Assembly (NCBI GenBank): GCA_016217875.1
Contig: JACRFN010000114.1
Span: forward strand, 1-12,267
Length of the DNA stretch: 12,267 nucleotides
Direction of reading: 5' to 3'
DNA from: Candidatus Kerfeldbacteria bacterium
GTDB lineage: Bacteria; Patescibacteriota; Patescibacteriia; Veblenbacterales; UBA10138
Notes under the pieces: generated by a model
Seen by the model: the letters and a program-made list of their open reading frames with translations, nothing else
Told to the model about the DNA's origin: nothing
The model's database searches: none
Part shown: positions 1 to 6,048 of the stretch, piece after piece
Position numbering within the stretch: position 1 is the first letter of the stretch
Layout: every line of letters begins with the position of its first letter
Position numbers and translations under genes: made by a program

Positions 1-834
1 AACCAAACACTTGATATCAAGTTCAAATCCCGGCTCCACAAAAGGGAAATACCCGGGACGCAGCCGCACCTCCACAACGGTGCGGAAAATGCCGGCCAGT
101 AAGGCCTTCATGGTGGCGATAAGGTGAGAAATAGAAATATCTTTATCAACCACCAAGCCTTCCATTTGCCAAAAAGTATGCTCGTGTGAGGCATCGGTAG
201 CTTCATAACGGAACACGCGCCCGGGCACCACGGCGCGCAAGGGCGCGCCGTACTTGGTCAAAGCCCGCACTTGCATAGCTGAAGTGTGGGTGCGCAGCAG
301 CCACCTGTTCTCCGGAGTGCCACCTTTTACCCTCCCATCTTTGCCGGCAAATTTGGGAGGGTGAACGTAAAAAGTATCTTGGATATCGCGCGCCGGATGC
401 CACGATGGTATGTTCAAAGATTCAAAATTATAATACTCGCTTTCCAGTTCCGGCCCGTCCAACACCATAAAACCCATGGAACGGAATAACTCTTCCAGCT
501 CTCGCTGCACTTGCATGACCGGATGCATGTGCCCGCGTACTGGCTTAATGCCCGGCAAGGTGACATCAATGCTCGGAGTGGCCTTGTCTCCCCCACCCAA
601 TTCCTGTTTCAGGCGGGCAAAAGCCTGCTCCAGCTCAAGCTTAACTTCATTAGCCAACGCGCCGAATTTAGGACGCTCGGTAGCTGCCACTTCGCTTAAG
701 CCTTTCATCATACGCGCCAACTCGCCCTTGCGGCCGAGGTATTTAATTTCCAATTGCTCAAGCTCAAGAGCCGAGGAAAGTTTTTTCAACTCCTCCTGCG
801 CTTTAGCACGCAAATTATTTAAATCAGTCAGCAT
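1..834 (-). CDS. pheS: Phenylalanyl-tRNA synthetase alpha subunit (3' end missing)
   Basis: Catalytic alpha chain of the class II phenylalanine-tRNA ligase, which charges tRNA-Phe with phenylalanine using ATP and works as an alpha2beta2 tetramer with PheT. The 278 residues present read through to the left edge without a stop; the family is usually about 330-350 residues, so roughly 60-70 C-terminal residues lie outside. An N-terminal coiled-coil arm (about 1-85) is followed by HPARD (about 145), RTHTS (about 180), the motif 2 region GRVFRYEATDASHEHTFWQ (about 202-220) and PGYFPFVEPGFELDIKCLV at the edge. The ATG at 832-834 is the first possible start because an in-frame TGA lies 9 bases upstream; no Shine-Dalgarno is visible. 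A TATACT hexamer ends 3 bases before the ATG, too close for a leaderless start there. Oddity: about 15 extra residues between DTFYV and LLRTHTS, coded by a palindrome. Confidence 0.96.
   Translation of the reverse strand, partial: MLTDLNNLRAKAQEELKKLSSALELEQLEIKYLGRKGELARMMKGLSEVAATERPKFGALANEVKLELEQAFARLKQELGGGDKATPSIDVTLPGIKPVRGHMHPVMQVQRELEELFRSMGFMVLDGPELESEYYNFESLNIPSWHPARDIQDTFYVHPPKFAGKDGRVKGGTPENRWLLRTHTSAMQVRALTKYGAPLRAVVPGRVFRYEATDASHEHTFWQMEGLVVDKDISISHLIATMKALLAGIFRTVVEVRLRPGYFPFVEPGFELDIKCLV
324..367. repeat. Imperfect palindrome inside pheS (in-frame insert)
   Basis: Centred between 345 and 346. TTTGCC/GGCAAA pair at 340-351, then two mismatches, then CCCTCCCA/TGGGAGGG (330-337 with 354-361), with pairing continuing weakly to 326/365. 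It codes for part of the residues PPKFAGKDGRVKGG (about 157-170), which widen the normally short DTFY-to-LLRTHTS spacer of PheS (about 5-7 residues in Escherichia coli, about 21 here). The palindrome and the extra residues are seen directly; that it is an inserted element is inferred. Confidence 0.6.
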
Positions 835-844
835 CCCAGTATAT

Positions 845-964
845 CAACTTCGCTCGAACCACACCCACAGCGCGAGTTGGTTGAACAAACGTGAATGATT
901 AAATGACTTTGAATTATACATAAAGTTTATCTAATAGTGATTGTTGTGAGCGCTAGCGAAGTTG
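845..964. repeat. Inverted repeat flanking the pheS upstream spacer
   Basis: CAACTTCGCT at 845-854 is repeated in inverse as AGCGAAGTTG at 955-964. These 10-bp arms bracket nearly the whole 145-base spacer between the membrane-protein gene and pheS. A second, imperfect partner for the left arm is GCGCGAGTTG at about 870-879. Nothing else is recognised in the spacer: no T-box-like leader, no tRNA and no clear intrinsic terminator. Confidence 0.3.
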
Positions 965-979
965 TATTACTGGGCATCT

Positions 980-1372
980 TTAGATATCAGACGGCGGCTG
1001 ATGCCTAGCCGTGAGGTAAAAAAACTCCAGTAAGGTAAAACCTATTATAAGCAATCCTAAGTTCCACCAAGTAAGCAACCTGTTGGCCTGTAGAAATAAT
1101 GTGCCCACCACCAGCAAGGCCAAAATAACTCCTTGGCGGAAAGAAATGGAGACGTGGCGAAACAACACTTCTTCGCGATGACGTAAATATCGCCAGGCAA
1201 ACCCCAACAAAGTTAAAGTGCCGCTGATGCCAAGAAAAAGCGCCACATAAAAAAACAAAAATCCAGCCGGACCAACGACATTGGGATTAAGATAATTGAT
1301 TACCAGCGCAAAAGCTCCCCAGGCTATGCAAGTGCCAAGTCCCATCCATAAAAGATACTGGCGAAGAGTCAT
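980..1372 (-). CDS. Conserved-looking four-helix membrane protein, function unknown
   Basis: A 130-residue, strongly hydrophobic protein with four predicted membrane segments at about 8-28, 36-60, 77-96 and 99-122. A charged loop between helices 2 and 3 contains RYLRHREEVLFRHVSISFRQG. No signal peptide and no catalytic motif are visible. The style (a short N-terminal MTLRQYL, a hydrophilic EEVLFRHV loop and a TWWNLGLLIIGFTLLEFFYL last helix) resembles small membrane proteins I associate with Patescibacteria, but I cannot name a family or function. It starts at an ATG without a Shine-Dalgarno. A candidate promoter lies about 95-120 bases upstream. It precedes pheS by 145 bases, and nothing links it functionally to pheS. 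Confidence 0.8.
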   Translation of the reverse strand: MTLRQYLLWMGLGTCIAWGAFALVINYLNPNVVGPAGFLFFYVALFLGISGTLTLLGFAWRYLRHREEVLFRHVSISFRQGVILALLVVGTLFLQANRLLTWWNLGLLIIGFTLLEFFYLTARHQPPSDI

Positions 1373-1433
1373 AAAGTTTAAAAACCCGAATTTTTAATTT
1401 CTAATGACTAAGTGGCTGAATTAATGGCTAATT

Positions 1434-1464
1434 TAAAACAAAAATAGGTATTTTACCACCTATT
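1434..1464 (-). terminator. Weak intrinsic terminator-like hairpin downstream of the DUF721 gene
   Basis: On the minus strand AATAGGT (1464-1458) pairs with ACCTATT (1449-1443) across an 8-base loop and is followed by a T-rich run, TTTTTGTTTT. It lies about 73 bases after the DUF721 stop codon. The 7-bp stem is short and AT-rich, so efficiency would be modest. It overlaps the start region of the candidate promoter at 1466-1494, so it could instead be a leader hairpin or operator for the membrane-protein gene. Confidence 0.4.
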
Positions 1465-1465
1465 A

Positions 1466-1494
1466 ATTTTAGCACATTTTATGACTTGTTACAA
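1466..1494 (-). promoter_or_regulatory. Candidate sigma-70-type promoter for the membrane-protein gene
   Basis: Minus-strand -35 TTGTAA (1494-1489) and -10 TAAAAT (1471-1466) are separated by exactly 17 bases, with TGC just before the -10 (extended -10). The -35 matches the consensus at 4 of 6 bases and the -10 at 5 of 6. Predicted transcription would start near 1460, giving a leader of about 90 bases. Confidence 0.4.
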
Positions 1495-1536
1495 GACCCT
1501 TTCTTGGGGATAATTAGGCCTAATTTGTGGCTATAT

Positions 1537-1827
1537 TCAGCTAAAAATACGCAATCGGTAAGACTTGCCGCGACAAGCTTGTTTAATAGCCTCTTCCAAG
1601 TCTAATTGCGCCATTCTTAAATCACTGGCCAAAGCCGGCGAATAAGCCGAAACTTCCAGTGTATCACCCCGCAAATAAAGCTTACGGAACGAATTAGCAT
1701 CGGTTTGCCCAAACCTTTTTTTGACCTCTTGCTTAAATATCTCAGTCACTTGCGCAGCCTCCACGCCCTCAGCCACCCCCTGCTGCTGCAGCCTATCGCG
1801 CAATACCCTGCCTAGTTTTTGGAACAT
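1537..1827 (-). CDS. DUF721 (DciA-like) protein
   Basis: A 96-residue protein. Residues 27-40 (VTEIFKQEVKKRFG) and 57-82 (a strand followed by SPALASDLRMAQLDLEEAI) match the DUF721 pattern of a beta strand followed by a short helix carrying SPALAxxL. The C-terminal KSYRLRIFS would be the last strand. DUF721 is the DciA family; DciA proteins help load the replicative helicase DnaB in bacteria lacking DnaC, so a replication role is possible. That is family knowledge, not shown here, and this protein is at the small end of the family. The ATG is supported by AGGA (1838-1835) seven bases upstream. The gene begins 74 bases after the ArsR-like stop, with a decayed palindrome between them. Confidence 0.75.
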   Translation of the reverse strand: MFQKLGRVLRDRLQQQGVAEGVEAAQVTEIFKQEVKKRFGQTDANSFRKLYLRGDTLEVSAYSPALASDLRMAQLDLEEAIKQACRGKSYRLRIFS

Positions 1828-1879
1828 AAGATAATCCTGATCAAATTTATAAACTTACTGCAATCTAACGCCATATTAT

Positions 1880-1913
1880 ACTATTCTCCTATTCGCGCGA
1901 ATTAGAGTAGGGT
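1880..1913. repeat. Decayed copy of the 34-bp palindrome
   Basis: The core ATTCGCGCGAAT (1891-1902) is intact, centred between 1896 and 1897. Bases 1882-1902 equal the left part of the palindrome at 6050-6071 except for one missing A. The right arm has diverged, leaving partial pairing (CTC/GAG at 1886-1888 with 1905-1907, and AC/GT at the outer ends). The TAA stop of the ArsR-like gene (1902-1904) lies inside it. Confidence 0.6.
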
Positions 1914-2162
1914 TAGGATGGTGCGGGCGGCACGAGACAAATCGTCAGCTAAACGATAATAGACCAACAAGCTACGCTGCTCGCGGTCAATGATGTCGGC
2001 GGCGCTGAGCACGGTCAGGTGTTTGGAGGTGGCTTTAAGGGAAAGCTTAATAGCATCGGCCAACTCGCCCACCGTGGCTTCACGGTGATTTTTTAAGTAA
2101 TTCACTATGCCCAGCCGGCGACGGTTGGCCAGGGCTTTGAGCAGTCGTTCAAGACTCGGCAT
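1902..2162 (-). CDS. ArsR/SmtB-like winged-helix regulator
   Basis: An 86-residue protein that is nearly all winged helix-turn-helix. LLKALANRRRLGIVNYL (7-23) is the typical ArsR first helix, VGELADAIKL (31-40) the positioning helix, SLKATSKHLTVLSAADII (41-58) the recognition helix, and DREQRSLLVYYRL (59-71) the wing. It contains no cysteine, so the classic ELCVC metal site is absent; a cysteine-free ligand or constitutive binding is possible. It is predicted to be a dimeric DNA-binding repressor. The ATG is preceded by TGA-TATAGT six bases upstream and no Shine-Dalgarno, suggesting a leaderless mRNA. A perfect 34-bp palindrome is centred about 40 bases before the ATG, where an autoregulatory operator could lie; this is inference. 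Confidence 0.85.
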   Translation of the reverse strand: MPSLERLLKALANRRRLGIVNYLKNHREATVGELADAIKLSLKATSKHLTVLSAADIIDREQRSLLVYYRLADDLSRAARTILTLL

Positions 2163-2168
2163 ATTAAA

Positions 2169-2177
2169 ACTATATCA
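2169..2177 (-). promoter_or_regulatory. Extended -10 element, leaderless start of the ArsR-like gene
   Basis: On the minus strand TGA (2177-2175) is followed by TATAGT (2174-2169, 5 of 6 bases of TATAAT) and then six bases before the ATG. That spacing puts the transcription start at or next to the ATG. No clear -35 is seen; the -35 position falls in the right-hand flank of the palindrome at 2186-2219. Confidence 0.45.
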
Positions 2178-2185
2178 CGTTTCAT

Positions 2186-2219
2186 ACCTGGCGCATATTC
2201 GCGCGAATATGCGCCAGGT
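2186..2219. repeat. Perfect 34-bp palindrome between the phosphatase and ArsR-like genes
   Basis: Left arm ACCTGGCGCATATTCGC, centred between 2202 and 2203; all 17 pairs are complementary with no spacer. It starts 7 bases after the phosphatase stop and ends 23 bases before the ArsR-like ATG. The minus-strand sequence beyond it is not a T-run, so it is not a canonical intrinsic terminator. It shares the 14-base core TATTCGCGCGAATA with the palindrome at 6049-6082. Confidence 0.85.
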
Positions 2220-2226
2220 TAATAAG

Positions 2227-2778
2227 TCAAGATTTAAGAATATTATTATCAAGAGAATAAGCCCAGCCTGGTTGCCAGTGCCGGGGCGCCATGACCGCCT
2301 GCTTAAGCGGCACGCCCTTAATCAAATTCTCCAAACCATACTGCGTGGCGCGATGGCCAATTATCATAACTTTTTTATTGTTATAATTCTTAAGCAAGTC
2401 TACCAAAAAACTTTTTATCAAAGCCGTGGTCTGTTCAAAACTCTGCCCATTGGGATAAGGCGTACTTATGCGATTACCCTTATCAGCTTCGACTTCTACC
2501 TTAGGCCACCGCGTCCAGTCCCCATAATCGCACTCCCTTAACCTGGCGTCTTTAATAATAGCCATACTCCTGCCCATAAAGGCTATTTCAGCAGTTTTAT
2601 AAGAGCGCTGTAAGTCAGAACAAAATATAGCGTCAAAATTATCTCCCTTGTGCCTCTCACCTAACTCTTGCGCCTGCTTCTCCCCTAGCGGCGAAAGCTC
2701 GACGTCAAAAATACCGGATGACAAGTCCGCCTCGTTATCAAACGTCGTGCCGTGAGATTCAAAAATAATAGTGACCAT
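2227..2778 (-). CDS. Histidine phosphatase superfamily protein (RHG arginine replaced)
   Basis: A 183-residue protein of the phosphoglycerate-mutase/histidine-phosphatase fold; the substrate is unknown. ESHGTT (7-12) aligns with the RHGET loop that carries the nucleophile histidine (H9), but the preceding arginine is replaced by serine. The remaining hallmarks are present: LSPLGEKQAQEL, CSDLQRSYKTAEIAF with the second arginine, LRECDYGDW with the acid, and IIGHR with the second histidine. The start is taken as the ATG at 2776-2778, one base after the helicase stop. An upstream in-frame ATG would add 30 residues overlapping the helicase gene and not resembling the family. The tight junction suggests translational coupling. 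The R-to-S change may be typical of a subfamily rather than a loss of activity. Confidence 0.88.
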   Translation of the reverse strand: MVTIIFESHGTTFDNEADLSSGIFDVELSPLGEKQAQELGERHKGDNFDAIFCSDLQRSYKTAEIAFMGRSMAIIKDARLRECDYGDWTRWPKVEVEADKGNRISTPYPNGQSFEQTTALIKSFLVDLLKNYNNKKVMIIGHRATQYGLENLIKGVPLKQAVMAPRHWQPGWAYSLDNNILKS

Positions 2779-2779
2779 G

Positions 2780-5700
2780 CTATCCCAAATGCTGGTACTT
2801 ACACATTTCATGATCCTTATGTATTTCAGCAAATGAATCAGTCTCAATAGCGCGGATAATCTTCTCAATTTCTTTAATATATTCCTCTTTTAATTCTTTC
2901 ATCTGCTCTTGTGTGGCCACAAACGGCTCCGAGAATTTGTTCGGTTCCAAATACCAATACTGCGCATTGACCACTTTCTCGTTCAAAAATTCCTCAGCCG
3001 CCAACTGATAAATGATAAGCTGGTCGCGGTCAACCTTTTCCAAGCTCTTGGCTGCTGACATGCCGGTCTTGTAATCAATAATTGAAGCGCCGCCTTTTAC
3101 TTCATCCAGCCTGTCCATCTTGCCCACGAACTTATAAGGCCCAAAAGCCAGCTTAAAAAACTGCTCCAGATATTTCACCTTGGGCTGATGCGCCTTGAAC
3201 TCTTCATAAAAACTTTTAAGCTGCTTGGGGCCGTGATTATCACGGTATTCTTTCTTTTGGCTTGGGTTGTCGTACCAATCATCTAGCCAAGAGTCTTGAT
3301 AAAGTTTGGTCAGTTGTTCAAAAGCCGGCAGATTCGCCCCCGCACCAGAGCCACCCTTGGTGGCACGGTGCGGGGCTCCGACCGTACCGGTCTCCGCTTT
3401 CACTCCGCTGAATAAGTCCGTCTGCACTATGTGAGATTGCGAGGCCCACAGGCGTAAAAATTGCTCCAGGGTTTTGTGCATGGTGCTGCCAAAGCTCAGA
3501 GCTGCGCTGCCAGGCATAGGCAGTTTGAGCAAATGCACGTATTTATACTCCAACGGGCATTTTTTAAAAGACGAAATTGAACTAAAAGAAAAACTTTCCG
3601 GTAAAGGATAATGGGCTTCCTTGGTGACAACAATTTCCGGCACGGCCAGAACTCTGGTCTTAGCCGCCGGCGCTTTAAACTCTTCTTCCTTGACAAAACC
3701 CAACTCATACAAGAAACGGGACGGCTTGCGCGTGGTTTTGCCAAAATAGTCACGGGCTCGCGTTAAGAAGACCCCGTCGCGGGCCCTGGTCAATCCTACA
3801 TAAAACAATCGCCGCTCCTCCTGCAAATGCACGTCACCCTCGGGCAACACTTCCTTGATTAACTCACGCGGCAATTCTATGGGCTCACGCCTCTCCGTAC
3901 TAGGAAACTTTCTATCCACCAATTGCACCAAAAAAACATAGCGCCACTCCAAGCCTTTAGCCGAGTGCACGGTGATTATTTTGACTGTTTCCGGCCCCTC
4001 CTCTATATCCTGGGGCAGCTGGCCTTCTTCACCTGATTCCATTTCCAAAGCCAAATACTTAAGAAAGCCATTGAGGCTCGAGGTGGAGCTGTCAACAATA
4101 AAACGCTCAATACGCTGATAAAAACTAGTGAGATACTGGGCCTCGCGCACCATAGCCGGATGAGCCAGCCGCTCGTTAATCCCCAAGTCATTAATCACGC
4201 TGATATACACCTCGGCCGCGCTTTTCTCTCGCGCGAGCTGCGTATGCTCTGCCAAAGACTTGAGCAACTTATCACCCACCTCCAAACCTTCTTCTGATAG
4301 CCCTACGGCTCTCGCTAGTTTAAGCGCTTCAAACAAAGAAACGGTCTTGCGCTTGCTATAATACAAAAGCTTAGCCACGTCCTCGCGCGGCATAAGAAAT
4401 GGCGCCTGCTGCAACACGCGATACAAAGCCTCGGACTCGTGATAATTATCAAGCAGCTTAAGATATGCTACTACGTCAAGAATAATGGGCTCACTGTATA
4501 ATCCCCTATTGGCCACGTAATCAAAGGGTAACTGGTGCCGGCGCAAAGCTTGCAAAAATACCTGAGCCTGGGAATTGGCTCGCACCAAAATGGCAAAATC
4601 ACTCCACTCGGCCCGGCTTGTTTTTTTAAGCTCAATAATTTTTTTGATAACGCCTTCGGCTTCGTCGCTGGCGGCGGCGAAATTTAGATAGGCCACTTCA
4701 CCCTCACCCGTTCGGCTGGCCTCTAGACGCTTAGACAAACTTTGGCCATGACGCGCCAGCTTCACCCCAGTACCAGAGCCGATGGACATCGGCTCGGTAC
4801 GGGGTTTCGCTCCGCCACGTTCGGTAATTTGGTATTCGCGGAGCTTCACTTCCAAACGATAAGGATTATTAAGCTGAATAAATTCATAGGCCGTATCCAG
4901 AATATTTTGGTAACTGCGATAATTCTTGGTCAAGAATATTTCCTTAGACTGAGGATAATCTTGCTTGAATTCAAGAATATTGGATATGGAAGCGCCGCGG
5001 AATTTATAAACCGACTGATCATCATCCCCCACCACCGTCAGATTGTTAGCCGGCTGGGCTAATAGTTTTAACAACTCATACTGCGCATAGTTGGTATCCT
5101 GAAATTCATCCACTAGAATATATTTGTACAGCTTCCGGAAATGCTCGGCCACAGCCGGCCGAGTGCGGAACAGCCTGACGGTGTAATTGATAAGATCGCC
5201 AAAATCCAAGCTGCCGTCAGCCAACAACAGCTTTTGATACAAGTGGTACGCCCGCGCCACTTCGTCCAAACGTAACGATTCGGACTCGCTGTCATCTATT
5301 AGGTCATTATCCACTACCAGATCCTTTTGTTTTTTGGACTTTTTCGTTCCTCGCGACTCGTTCCTCGCGACTCGTCTTTTCTTCAAAAACTCACTCGCGC
5401 CGGTGTTGAGCTTCATGCTTTCAGTAAATTTTAAATAATCCTCCGGGTACACTTCTTCATCCTTGGCCCGGGAAAAGTGCTGCACCAGGGCATGAATGAA
5501 TCGCGCCGGGTTGCCCAAGGGCCGGTAATAATCCAAAGCAAACTCGTCCAAGTGATTCCGCATCAGCATCCATTGTTCAGTTTGGGTAAGCACGCGAAAA
5601 TCGCCAGGTACCCCTATTTCCAGGCCCCAGTCCTTAAGCACACGCTCACCCCAAGCATGAAAAGTAGATATGGGCACATTAACATAGCCTAAGGGCAGCA

Positions 5701-5938
5701 GCTTATCCACCCGCTCTTCCATTTCCTGGGCCGCTTTGTCAGTAAAGGTCAGGGCTAATATCTCTTCCGGCTTGGCCAGTCCCTGATCAATAAGCCAAGC
5801 GATACGGCGCGTAATAACCGTGGTTTTGCCAGTACCGGCGCCAGCCACTATCAATAAGGGCTCCGCTCCGTGCGTTACGGCCTCCCGCTGCTCGGCATTC
5901 AAATCTTTAAGCAATTCGTCACCCGCCTGTTTAGGCAT
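2780..5938 (-). CDS. UvrD/PcrA-type helicase fused to a PD-(D/E)XK nuclease
   Basis: A 1052-residue superfamily 1A helicase with a C-terminal RecB-like nuclease, expected to unwind and process DNA in repair. Helicase motifs in order: Walker A GAGTGKT (33-39), TFTDKAAQEM (64-73), VDEFQD (276-281), GDDDQSVYKFRGA (304-316), TKNYRS (337-342), VHSAKGLEW (657-665), VGLTRA (714-719). Nuclease: FSSISSFKKCPLEYKY (785-800), FGSTMHKTLEQFL (816-828), GKMDRLD (939-945), IIDYKTG (953-959) with the metal-binding D and K. The protein ends CKYQHLG without the further cysteines of iron-sulfur relatives. Three repeat-coded segments interrupt it at about 189-197, 376-392 and 850-868, in variable positions between conserved blocks. 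The ATG is preceded by TGC-TACACT six bases upstream and no Shine-Dalgarno. Confidence 0.95.
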   Translation of the reverse strand: MPKQAGDELLKDLNAEQREAVTHGAEPLLIVAGAGTGKTTVITRRIAWLIDQGLAKPEEILALTFTDKAAQEMEERVDKLLPLGYVNVPISTFHAWGERVLKDWGLEIGVPGDFRVLTQTEQWMLMRNHLDEFALDYYRPLGNPARFIHALVQHFSRAKDEEVYPEDYLKFTESMKLNTGASEFLKKRRVARNESRGTKKSKKQKDLVVDNDLIDDSESESLRLDEVARAYHLYQKLLLADGSLDFGDLINYTVRLFRTRPAVAEHFRKLYKYILVDEFQDTNYAQYELLKLLAQPANNLTVVGDDDQSVYKFRGASISNILEFKQDYPQSKEIFLTKNYRSYQNILDTAYEFIQLNNPYRLEVKLREYQITERGGAKPRTEPMSIGSGTGVKLARHGQSLSKRLEASRTGEGEVAYLNFAAASDEAEGVIKKIIELKKTSRAEWSDFAILVRANSQAQVFLQALRRHQLPFDYVANRGLYSEPIILDVVAYLKLLDNYHESEALYRVLQQAPFLMPREDVAKLLYYSKRKTVSLFEALKLARAVGLSEEGLEVGDKLLKSLAEHTQLAREKSAAEVYISVINDLGINERLAHPAMVREAQYLTSFYQRIERFIVDSSTSSLNGFLKYLALEMESGEEGQLPQDIEEGPETVKIITVHSAKGLEWRYVFLVQLVDRKFPSTERREPIELPRELIKEVLPEGDVHLQEERRLFYVGLTRARDGVFLTRARDYFGKTTRKPSRFLYELGFVKEEEFKAPAAKTRVLAVPEIVVTKEAHYPLPESFSFSSISSFKKCPLEYKYVHLLKLPMPGSAALSFGSTMHKTLEQFLRLWASQSHIVQTDLFSGVKAETGTVGAPHRATKGGSGAGANLPAFEQLTKLYQDSWLDDWYDNPSQKKEYRDNHGPKQLKSFYEEFKAHQPKVKYLEQFFKLAFGPYKFVGKMDRLDEVKGGASIIDYKTGMSAAKSLEKVDRDQLIIYQLAAEEFLNEKVVNAQYWYLEPNKFSEPFVATQEQMKELKEEYIKEIEKIIRAIETDSFAEIHKDHEMCKYQHLG
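3338..3375. repeat. Intragenic palindrome B in the helicase gene
   Basis: CCCCGCACC (3338-3346) pairs with GGTGCGGGG (3367-3375), and GCCACC (3350-3355) with GGTGGC (3359-3364) around a CTT loop: 15 pairs with one small internal loop. It codes for part of TVGAPHRATKGGSGAGANLP (852-871), which lies in the linker between the two halves of the nuclease domain. It shares ACCAGAGCC and a GGC-C-GGT-CGGGG half with the palindrome at 4764-4805. Confidence 0.65.
4764..4805. repeat. Intragenic palindrome C in the helicase gene
   Basis: Pairs ACCCC/GGGGT (4764-4768 with 4801-4805), GTACC/GGTAC (4770-4774 with 4796-4800) and GAGCCGAT/ATCGGCTC (4776-4783 with 4788-4795) around a GGAC loop. That is 18 pairs with two single-base bulges (4769 and 4775). 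It codes for most of GGAKPRTEPMSIGSGTGVK (375-393), inside about 35 residues that separate LEVKL from SKRLEA, which are near neighbours in ordinary UvrD/PcrA proteins. Confidence 0.68.
5346..5373. repeat. 14-bp tandem repeat in the helicase gene
   Basis: GTTCCTCGCGACTC occurs twice back to back (5346-5359 and 5360-5373). On the minus strand it codes for RVARNESRG (189-197), within a basic, low-complexity stretch of the helicase 1B subdomain. Bases 5350-5374 match 8392-8416 in atpG at 22 of 25 positions without gaps and in the same reading frame. Confidence 0.7.
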
Positions 5939-5944
5939 ATATTA

Positions 5945-5953
5945 AGTGTAGCA
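5945..5953 (-). promoter_or_regulatory. Extended -10 element, leaderless start of the helicase gene
   Basis: On the minus strand TGC (5953-5951) precedes TACACT (5950-5945, 4 of 6 bases of TATAAT), which ends six bases before the ATG. This is the same geometry as the ArsR-like gene. No convincing -35 element is present. Confidence 0.35.
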
Positions 5954-6011
5954 CGGAGGCGCCAGCCAACGAAAACCAAAAAATAAAAGTCCTGCTGTCA
6001 TCAATAATTCA

Positions 6012-6033
6012 GTTACGTAATCAATTACGTAAC
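6012..6033. promoter_or_regulatory. Operator-like inverted repeat upstream of the helicase gene
   Basis: GTTACGTAAT (6012-6021) and ATTACGTAAC (6024-6033) form a perfect inverted repeat around CA. Each half contains the self-complementary TTACGTAA, so the palindrome is also a direct repeat with a 12-base period, close to one helical turn. It lies 74-95 bases before the helicase ATG in a 178-base spacer that otherwise holds the 34-bp palindrome and AT-rich sequence. The binding protein, if any, is unknown. Confidence 0.4.
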
Positions 6034-6048
6034 AAATATATATTTACA

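Noticed and set aside
835..979. Possible T-box or other tRNA-sensing leader of pheS.
   Set aside because: No specifier loop, antiterminator bulge or terminator pair could be recognised; only inverted repeats are present.
2107..2541. A 144-codon open frame on the plus strand.
   Set aside because: It runs antisense to the ArsR-like and phosphatase genes, spans the 34-bp palindrome and has no domain-like pattern.
2779..2868. An upstream ATG that would lengthen the phosphatase by 30 residues.
   Set aside because: The added residues overlap the helicase gene and do not resemble the family, whose members begin just before the catalytic HG motif.
4228..4237. CTCGCGCGAG inside the helicase gene, resembling the core of the 34-bp palindromes.
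   Set aside because: Only the central GCGC region agrees, the flanks are not complementary, and the bases code for ordinary residues (LAREKSA).
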